13,535 bases of DNA, from the NCBI GenBank assembly GCA_009778055.1, contig WRKN01000053.1, positions 1 to 13,535 on the forward strand. The letters are read 5' to 3'. Positions 1 through 5,090 of this stretch are shown piece by piece. Position 1 is the first letter of the stretch; every line of letters begins with the position of its first letter. The notes below the pieces were generated by a model that had not been told where the DNA came from, searched no databases, and saw only the letters and a program-made list of their open reading frames with translations. Origin of the DNA: Synergistaceae bacterium (GTDB lineage: Bacteria > Synergistota > Synergistia > Synergistales > Aminobacteriaceae). A program made the position numbers and the translations under genes.

Positions 1-2
1 GG

Positions 3-827
3 CTGGAGTGGACTGTTCAAATCCGGGGAGAGCCGGCTGATACCGCCGCCGTAAGCGAACACAGAGTTTACCTGCTCCTGTCCCGCCCCACTCCGCCCTG
101 GGGGTTGAACGAGGGGGGCGCTTTGCACGTTATGTACGCCGATACCCGCGCGCTGGACTTGGCGTGCAAGTGGGCGGAGGGACACGCGACCCTGCCCGGC
201 GCGGCGGCGGCTGTCACGCGGGCCGTCAACGGAGAGCTGGGGCTTCGGTATGCCGAGGACAATGCGCCGAGGTTTATAAAGGACATGAGAGTACCGGGAG
301 TCGGTTCCGTGAAATCCTTTGACCTGGACGCTTTCCTGACCGCGCGGGGAGAAGTTTTTGTAAACAGCGAGGACTGCGCCGCGCTGGTCGCGACCTTTTC
401 CAATATTCTGGGCTGCTCGCTGTCTGAGATGCGTATAGGAAAGAATTTCACATGCAATTTTATAAAGGTTATCGGCGGCGATAGTTGGGAAAAGGACGAA
501 GAAGGCCGGGAATACCACGAAGTCGCTATGGAAGGGGCTGAAGGGAGCGCCTTTAACGATTGCCTGGTCTACGACGCCAGCCTACACCTGGACGGTTCGG
601 CTACGCCGGGAGCGGAGAAGGAACCGGAAGAACGCCAGCCCCTGCTTCCTGCCGGAATGAGGTTTTCCAATTACGCCGACACTTTCAAAGTCCCACGTGC
701 TATCGTCGAGAACAGGTCGTACCGTGAGCATTTGGCATCCAACGACACGAGCGGCGTGCTGAAGTGCCTGAATGTATCGGACAGAAACGGCAGCCCGTTG
801 TACAAGCGCAAGCCTGTTAGGAGGTAG
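3..827 (+). CDS. Transglutaminase-like protein, 3' part only (runs off left edge)
   Basis: The frame is open from the first full codon at base 3 to a TAG at 825-827, giving 274 residues of a protein whose start lies outside the window. A TTG at 105 could act as a start, but the frame before it already encodes plausible protein, so I treat the gene as truncated by the window. The order of motifs fits a transglutaminase/papain-like core: a helix-rich stretch ending in LGLRY, then a Cys in VNSEDCAAL (codon 375-377), a His in YHEVA (codon 516-518) and an Asp in CLVYDAS (codon 573-575). That is the Cys-His-Asp order and rough spacing of the superfamily. Whether it crosslinks, cleaves or only binds peptides cannot be told. 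The extra cysteines (IGKNFTCNF, FNDC) and the basic C-terminal tail are unexplained. The function is inferred from motif order only; the gene itself is near certain. Confidence 0.72.
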   Translation: MEWTVQIRGEPADTAAVSEHRVYLLLSRPTPPWGLNEGGALHVMYADTRALDLACKWAEGHATLPGAAAAVTRAVNGELGLRYAEDNAPRFIKDMRVPGVGSVKSFDLDAFLTARGEVFVNSEDCAALVATFSNILGCSLSEMRIGKNFTCNFIKVIGGDSWEKDEEGREYHEVAMEGAEGSAFNDCLVYDASLHLDGSATPGAEKEPEERQPLLPAGMRFSNYADTFKVPRAIVENRSYREHLASNDTSGVLKCLNVSDRNGSPLYKRKPVRR

Positions 828-1053
828 GGACGTGAATACTGAATTTCTCCCGAACATCCTCCAGAGATATCGTTTCCAGCGAACCGTCTTGTTTAGAGGC
901 TTGGTAAGCAAGTAACGCCTCTTCCTCGTCCGGGGTCAAATCTTCCTCTTCGTTCCAGTTCTCCAACATGTCCAACACAACCGGTACGTGAGCGTCGGGC
1001 AGGTTCGTTATGATTTTTGATAATTTTTCTCTCTCTGCAGTCAACGTCGTCAT
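817..1053 (-). CDS. Small acidic antitoxin-like protein (78 aa), orphan
   Basis: I choose the ATG at 1053 because GAGGTGG lies about 5 bases upstream of it. The GTG at 1062 is inside that ribosome binding site and is unlikely to be used. The protein has a helical N-terminal half (TAEREKLSKIITNLP, then VPVVLDMLENW) and a very acidic middle (EEEDLTPDEEEALLAYQ). It ends in SLETISLEDVREKF, which resembles the toxin-wrapping tails of Phd/YefM- or RelB-like antitoxins. No toxin gene lies on either side: downstream it runs directly into the convergent transglutaminase-like gene, overlapping its last 11 bases. It could therefore be an orphan antitoxin, a remnant of a toxin-antitoxin pair, or an unrelated small regulator. 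A TAAAAT-like -10 lies just upstream, but any -35 would fall inside the preceding terminator stem, so its transcription may depend partly on read-through. The gene is well supported; the antitoxin label is a guess from composition. Confidence 0.62.
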   Translation of the reverse strand: MTTLTAEREKLSKIITNLPDAHVPVVLDMLENWNEEEDLTPDEEEALLAYQASKQDGSLETISLEDVREKFSIHVPTS

Positions 1054-1082
1054 GATTACCACCTCGACTGCTATTTTACATC

Positions 1083-1125
1083 AAAACCAGCGCGGCCCCG
1101 TGAAAAACGGGGCCGCGCTGGTTTT
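1083..1125 (-). terminator. Rho-independent terminator after the binding-protein gene
   Basis: A perfect 18-bp inverted repeat (1083-1100 with 1108-1125) encloses a 7-base loop. On the minus strand the stem ends in TTTT, followed by GATGTAAAA. The GC-rich core flanked by A and T runs is typical of an intrinsic terminator. It lies 23 bases past the stop of the binding-protein gene. The opposite strand has a similar layout, so it might also stop plus-strand transcription. Confidence 0.85.
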
Positions 1126-1148
1126 GCCGCTTTACGTATACTTTATTT

Positions 1149-2114
1149 CTACAACGCGCCGGCCGCTTGAAGAATCTTTACGAATTCCTCCACGTTGTCC
1201 TTTGTGATGAGCGGGTTGCCGATGTCCGCGTGGATTTCATCCTCCTGGCCGGTCAGCAGCTTGTTAGCCGTGTCCAGCAGCAGCTCCGCAAGGTCGTAAG
1301 CCGACTGCATACAGGTCGCCGTCATACGGCCTTCCTGAATGAGCAGCACGGCCTCGGCGGTTCCGTCAACTCCATAAGCCAGCAGGTTGTCGAACTTCGA
1401 GTTGCCCTTAACGGCCTCAAGGGCGCCTACGCACATGTTGTCGTTCATGGAGATGACGGCGTCAATCTGCTGCTGTGACTGCGCCCATTCCTCCATGAAC
1501 ACCGCGGCCTCGTCCTTGTTCCAGTTTGCGATACCCTCGCCGACTATAGCCACGTCCGGGCGCTTGTCGAAGAACTCTATCTGCCACGCGCGCCTGCGCT
1601 CGTCAGCGTGAAAATTGCCGGGAGGCCCGTTCAGCACGACAACCTTAGCGTCCTTGGGAATCTGGGTAAGGGCCAGGTCGCAGTTCACCTTCGCCTGCAT
1701 GTACGGGTCGGCGTCCACGGAGTTGGAACCATCTATGCCGTCAATACGGGCGTTGGTCGTTATGGCGATGAGCCCGGCCTGAACTATCTCCTCGACGTAT
1801 GGTCTCTGCGCCTCGCCGTTGTTCGGCTGGATGATGATGCAGTCGAACTTGTCGGCAACGGCGTTTTCGATCATGGCGTTAACCTTCTCGTCGTCGGCCT
1901 CGCCGTCGAATATGGACAACTCTATGTCGGGATACTTTGCCGCCTCGCCCCTGACCGCGCCGGCGAGCCAGGCGGCAAACGAGTCAGCCTGGGCGCGGGC
2001 AATATAGGCCACGCGAAACTTCCGGTCGGCGGCGTGGGCCGAATCCGCTGCCCCGGCCATGACAAACACCAGGGCTGAAACTAAAGTGAGAAACAACACA
2101 AAAACCTTCCGCAC
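1149..2114 (-). CDS. Periplasmic sugar-type substrate-binding protein (RbsB-like, Peripla_BP_4 family)
   Basis: This 321-aa protein starts at GTG 2114, with GGAGGT 8 bases upstream. Residues 1-28 form a signal peptide: Lys at 3, a long hydrophobic core, then a likely cleavage after AHA. The mature part has the type I periplasmic-binding fold of the ribose/galactose/inositol group. Markers are the opening strand FRVAYIARAQADSFAAW, the segment CIIIQPNN near 93-100, VVVLNGPPGN in the middle, ISMNDNMCVGALEAV and the hinge-proximal LAYGVDGT. Such proteins deliver a sugar or related small molecule to an ABC importer, or to a chemoreceptor or sensor kinase. No ATPase or permease gene is in the window, so this is an orphan binding protein. 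It follows the ankyrin membrane-protein gene by 33 bases on the same strand and ends in a strong terminator, so the two are probably one transcript. The ligand cannot be predicted from the sequence. Confidence 0.9.
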   Translation of the reverse strand: MRKVFVLFLTLVSALVFVMAGAADSAHAADRKFRVAYIARAQADSFAAWLAGAVRGEAAKYPDIELSIFDGEADDEKVNAMIENAVADKFDCIIIQPNNGEAQRPYVEEIVQAGLIAITTNARIDGIDGSNSVDADPYMQAKVNCDLALTQIPKDAKVVVLNGPPGNFHADERRRAWQIEFFDKRPDVAIVGEGIANWNKDEAAVFMEEWAQSQQQIDAVISMNDNMCVGALEAVKGNSKFDNLLAYGVDGTAEAVLLIQEGRMTATCMQSAYDLAELLLDTANKLLTGQEDEIHADIGNPLITKDNVEEFVKILQAAGAL

Positions 2115-2147
2115 TACTATCTACCTCCAATATGATTTGATTTTTGA

Positions 2148-3086
2148 TTACCGGCTCAACGCGTTTTGAAGCGCTTCCGCCACTCTGGGGTTCTCATTTT
2201 CTTTTTTCGCTATTTCCAGGGCCGTAAGACCGTTTCCCTCCTTTGCGCCGACATCCGCTCCCGCCTTCAGAAGGGCCGCGGTAACCTCAAGACTGGGATT
2301 CAACAGAGCGGCAAGCATCAAAGCCGTCCTGCCCGACGAGTCCTTCGCGTTGACGTCCGCTCCGGCCATGGCGAGGGCCGTGATTATATCGGGATTGGGA
2401 TTGAGTCCGGCGGCGGTCATCAAAGCTGTAAAACCATTTTTGTTTCTGGCGTTGACATTGGCCCCGGCTTCTATATATTTTTGCGCCTCTCTGAGATTGT
2501 TGAGTTTAACGGCGTCCAGCAAATTTTCGTTCAACTCGGCCAAAGGCGGAACGAAGGAGGCGTCAATGGACTGCCGCCCGGCGTTCCTCGCCTTGAAATA
2601 AAAATAAGAACCCGCCGTCAAGCCTATCACGACCGCAAGAGCAAGCGCAACGAAAAGCCCCTTGATTATCATGCTCCTGACGAGGGGAATCCTCTCTTTT
2701 TTCAGGAGCAAAGCACCTATCTGAGCGGATTTTGTAAACAATTTTTCTTTCAGCTTGAGTAAGGGACCGGCTAAAGGTTTAACAGGCTCCGGAACCGGCG
2801 GAGGCAAAACGTCTTCCTCCGGCTCCGGGACCGGCGGAGGCAAAACGTCTTCCTCCGGCTCCGGGACCGGCGGAGGCAAAACGTCTTTTTCCGGCTCCGG
2901 CTCCGGCGCGTCAAAAGTCTCGTCAGGTTTTATCGGTTCCTGCTCAAAAAAATTGGGAAGTGCCTGGAAATTGGGAAGCTCCTGGAAAAGTTTTTTCTTC
3001 TCTTCCACGAACTCTTCCTCGGTCAGTTCCCCCGAGTCCCGCAATTTTGTAAGTTTTTCCATTTCTTCCATAAAACTTCCCTGCAT
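2148..3086 (-). CDS. Membrane protein with SHOCT-like helix, proline-rich repeats, one TM segment and ankyrin repeats
   Basis: The frame stays open up to 3224, but the best promoter lies at 3151-3190, so the far upstream start is unlikely. I prefer ATG 3086 (312 aa), which has GGGGAG 8 bases upstream. ATG 3125 or 3116 remain possible. Layout: residues 6-35 form a SHOCT-like helical hairpin (LTKLRDSGELTEEEF is the signature). Residues 60-103 are Pro/Glu-rich, with three copies of a 12-residue VPEPEEDVLPPP-type unit. A basic stretch follows, then one hydrophobic segment at about 139-164. About four ankyrin units fill 185-312, with AGANVNA and AGADVNA turns and the TALMTAA/TALMLAA motif. More positive charge before the segment (KKERIPLVR) than after suggests the N terminus is inside and the ankyrin part faces the periplasm. 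Ankyrin repeats bind proteins, and SHOCT modules mediate oligomer or membrane assembly. No enzyme motif is visible. It is probably cotranscribed with the downstream binding protein. Confidence 0.85.
   Translation of the reverse strand: MQGSFMEEMEKLTKLRDSGELTEEEFVEEKKKLFQELPNFQALPNFFEQEPIKPDETFDAPEPEPEKDVLPPPVPEPEEDVLPPPVPEPEEDVLPPPVPEPVKPLAGPLLKLKEKLFTKSAQIGALLLKKERIPLVRSMIIKGLFVALALAVVIGLTAGSYFYFKARNAGRQSIDASFVPPLAELNENLLDAVKLNNLREAQKYIEAGANVNARNKNGFTALMTAAGLNPNPDIITALAMAGADVNAKDSSGRTALMLAALLNPSLEVTAALLKAGADVGAKEGNGLTALEIAKKENENPRVAEALQNALSR
2785..2892 (-). repeat. Three tandem 36-bp repeats inside the ankyrin-protein gene
   Basis: Three consecutive 36-base units lie at 2785-2820, 2821-2856 and 2857-2892. 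By eye they differ by one or two bases each, and a degenerate partial copy follows. Each unit encodes 12 residues rich in Pro and Glu, with the core DVLPPPVPEP. Because the length is a multiple of three, copy number can change without breaking the frame. This would alter the length of the linker before the transmembrane segment. Confidence 0.9.
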
Positions 3087-3143
3087 CTTCATCTCTCCCC
3101 GGGCCTTCCCGCACATACGAGACATTCGGCTCCCTTTAATACG

Positions 3144-3190
3144 CCGCACTATTATAAAGCGATTATGGCAGATATTTACTTCACATACAA
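3144..3190 (-). promoter_or_regulatory. Putative promoter(s) for the ankyrin/binding-protein unit
   Basis: On the minus strand a consensus TATAAT covers 3156-3151. A weak GTAAAT sits 17 bases upstream (3179-3174). A second candidate, TTGTAT (3190-3185), 17 bases, CATAAT (3167-3162), lies slightly upstream. Transcription would begin near 3144, downstream of the longest open-frame start, which supports the shorter protein. The -35 boxes are poor, so an activator or an alternative factor is possible. Confidence 0.45.
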
Positions 3191-3257
3191 GAAAGCGCGC
3201 GGCATGTGCTAATATTTTCATCACACAGCCAACGTCAGCGAGGCGAGGTTACAGATT

Positions 3258-4253
3258 ATGAGCACAATGAACACGGAGATATACCGGAGCTTGCTGCAAA
3301 ATTTACGAAACGGCGGAGAAGCGGTCATGGTCACGCGATGCGCCTCCGGCGCTGTGACAAGGGAACTGCTCGACGCCGGCGAGTGGCGGGAGGAGTGGGG
3401 CGCGTCCCCCAGCGTGGCGGACGAGGATGGGGAAACGAAAATTATCGAGCGTTTTCTGCCGAAACCCAGGCTGATAATTTTAGGCGGCGGGCACATTGCC
3501 GTGCCCCTGGCCGCCATGGGGGCGCTGCTGAGTTTCGACGTGACGGTATTTGACGACAGGCCGTCTTTCGCTGACAAAGCGCGTTTTCCGGCAGCCGGGG
3601 AGGTCATATGCGACGGCTTCGACAGGGTGACGCAGCGCGTGGCGGTAGGCGGACGCGACGCGGTGGTTATAGCCACGCGCGGACACCGTCATGACCTGGA
3701 TTGTCTGCGGAACGTTCTGAAGGGGGAGATTCCCTGCTACATGGGCATGATCGGCTCCAAACACAGGGCGGCGGCGGCGCGCCGTCAGATGGAAGAGGAG
3801 GGGTTCGACCCCGCGGCTGTCAATTCGCTTCACTCTCCCATAGGGCTGGCCATAGGCGCCGTCACTCCGGAGGAGATAGCCCTTTCGGTCATGGCTGAGA
3901 TAGTAAAAGAAAGACGGAGCAGTTACAGGGGCGGCTTCGCGGACATGGGCCTTATTGAGCGCCTGGCCGGCCTGGAACCTGGCGGGAACGCCGCCGTGGT
4001 CACCATATTGTCAACCAGGGGTTCTACTCCTCGGGGAGCCGGGGCGAAGATGGCGGTATTCCGGGATGGAAGCGCGGCCGGCAGCATAGGAGGCGGCTGC
4101 GCCGAGGCCGACGCTTTGCGGGACGCCCGGGACGTGGCCGCGAACGGAGGGTATCTTTTCAAAACGGCGGACATGACGGGTTCCGCCGAAGAGGACGGCA
4201 TGGCGTGCGGCGGAACGATGAGACTTCTCATAGAGTCGGCGGTTCAGCCGTGA
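3258..4253 (+). CDS. XdhC/CoxI-family molybdenum-hydroxylase accessory protein, domains in reversed order
   Basis: This 331-aa protein starts at ATG 3258, with GAGG about 9 bases upstream. Residues 70-220 are the Rossmann-type XdhC C-terminal domain. Its markers are the dinucleotide loop RLIILGGGHIAVPLA, then FDDRPSFADKARFP, YMGMIGSKHR and LHSPIGLAIGAVTPEEIA. Residues 243-327 are the CoxI/XdhC N-terminal-type domain, with STRGSTPRGAGAKM, GSIGGGCAEADAL and MACGGTMRLLIE. In classical XdhC the CoxI domain comes first, so here the order is swapped. Residues 1-68 are a lead-in of uncertain nature. XdhC proteins bind and sulfurate the molybdopterin cofactor for insertion into xanthine dehydrogenase-like enzymes. 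No such enzyme or cofactor gene lies nearby, so the client is elsewhere in the genome. The gene for a DEDDh exonuclease follows after 13 bases, probably in the same transcript. The family call is secure; the exact client is unknown. Confidence 0.9.
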   Translation: MSTMNTEIYRSLLQNLRNGGEAVMVTRCASGAVTRELLDAGEWREEWGASPSVADEDGETKIIERFLPKPRLIILGGGHIAVPLAAMGALLSFDVTVFDDRPSFADKARFPAAGEVICDGFDRVTQRVAVGGRDAVVIATRGHRHDLDCLRNVLKGEIPCYMGMIGSKHRAAAARRQMEEEGFDPAAVNSLHSPIGLAIGAVTPEEIALSVMAEIVKERRSSYRGGFADMGLIERLAGLEPGGNAAVVTILSTRGSTPRGAGAKMAVFRDGSAAGSIGGGCAEADALRDARDVAANGGYLFKTADMTGSAEEDGMACGGTMRLLIESAVQP

Positions 4254-4266
4254 CGCGGGCGCGGGT

Positions 4267-5022
4267 ATGAACGTCGCGGTCTTCGACCTTGAAACGAACG
4301 GTATGGCGGGAGCGTCGGCGGTATCGGCGTCTTCCATTGTCTTTGACACCGGGGGGGCCATATTGGACGTTTTCAACAGGTTCTACCTTCCCTCGGAGCG
4401 GATTGATCCCCAGGCGGTGCGAGTCCACGGGCTAACCCTCGAAAGGCTGGCGGCTCTGAGAGAACACATTCCCTCGACGCCTTACTTTGCGGAGGATTGG
4501 CCCGATTTGCTGGATTTCTGGGAGAAATGGAGCGTCGGCGGCGTGGTTGTGCATAACCTTTCGTTCGACGCCGCGTTTTTGCCCGAGATCGCCCAAAGCG
4601 CCGTGCGGTGGTGGTGTTCCATGAAGGGGCTGACGGCGTACTGCGCCATCCCGAAACGTTTCGGGCGCGCGTTCAAATGGCCGAGGCTGGGGGAGGCCGC
4701 TGACGTCGTATGCAACGGGCCAAACGCGCTGTCCCCTCCGGAAGCGGCGGCGTCAATAGAAAACTCCGTAGGCGAAGGTTTTGCGCAGCCGCATGTATCG
4801 CTTTTCGACTGTTTTGAGCTGTACCGGGTGGTCAGCAGAGTATATCTGCATCACAGGGATTTGATAAAGTTCGAGCCGTTCACCGTTCCTTTTTGCCCTC
4901 CAAGCCGGCAAAAAGCGGGAGCCGCGTACGTTGCCGCGGAGTCCGTCTCCCGCGAAGACCCGTTTATATCGGACGTTCTGGCCTACGAACAAAAAGTGCG
5001 CTCCGTAATAAGTAATAAGTAG
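4267..5022 (+). CDS. DEDDh-family 3'-5' exonuclease (DnaQ/RNase T-like fold)
   Basis: All expected catalytic motifs are present in this 251-aa protein. Exo I is FDLETNG with D7 and E9, Exo II is HNLSFDAAFL with D101, and Exo III is HVSLFD with H176 and D181, the H-x4-D signature of the DEDDh subclass. The segment RIDPQAVRVHGLTLERL matches the usual 'peAv.vHGIT' element of DNA polymerase III epsilon-like exonucleases. The distance from Exo II to Exo III includes a region (about 145-170) that looks like an insertion, and a tail of about 60 residues after Exo III has no recognised domain. The substrate could be single-stranded DNA or RNA ends; the sequence does not decide. The start has only a weak GC-rich upstream purine stretch and sits 13 bases after the XdhC-family stop, so translation is probably coupled. 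There is no polymerase domain, so it is a stand-alone exonuclease. Confidence 0.88.
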   Translation: MNVAVFDLETNGMAGASAVSASSIVFDTGGAILDVFNRFYLPSERIDPQAVRVHGLTLERLAALREHIPSTPYFAEDWPDLLDFWEKWSVGGVVVHNLSFDAAFLPEIAQSAVRWWCSMKGLTAYCAIPKRFGRAFKWPRLGEAADVVCNGPNALSPPEAAASIENSVGEGFAQPHVSLFDCFELYRVVSRVYLHHRDLIKFEPFTVPFCPPSRQKAGAAYVAAESVSREDPFISDVLAYEQKVRSVISNK

Positions 5023-5024
5023 AC

Positions 5025-5052
5025 CTGACAGGGCATAATGAGCTATTATTAT
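5025..5052 (+). promoter_or_regulatory. Putative promoter of the kinase/cyclase operon
   Basis: CTGACA (5025-5030) and TATTAT (5047-5052) are separated by 16 bases in the AT-rich gap after the exonuclease gene. A second -10-like TTAAAAT lies at about 5058. The start of transcription would be near 5059, giving a leader of about 30 bases. No terminator is visible between the exonuclease and the kinase, so read-through from upstream is also possible. Confidence 0.4.
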
Positions 5053-5090
5053 TTCCGTTAAAATACTAAAATTGAGAGGGGGTGTTGCTC

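Noticed and set aside
105..827. TTG at 105 as the true start of the left-edge gene
   Set aside because: The frame is open to the window edge, no ribosome binding site precedes the TTG, and the residues before it look like part of the same protein.
1608..2078. 156-aa plus-strand frame opposite the binding-protein gene
   Set aside because: Shadow of the binding-protein gene; the real protein there has a signal peptide, a ribosome binding site and family motifs.
2785..2892. Tandem repeats as a possible CRISPR array
   Set aside because: Units are contiguous with no unique spacers and are in frame within a coding sequence.
3126..3224. Upstream extension of the ankyrin-protein frame to 3224
   Set aside because: The predicted -10 and -35 elements lie inside this stretch, and the added residues resemble no domain, so translation probably begins at 3086-3125.
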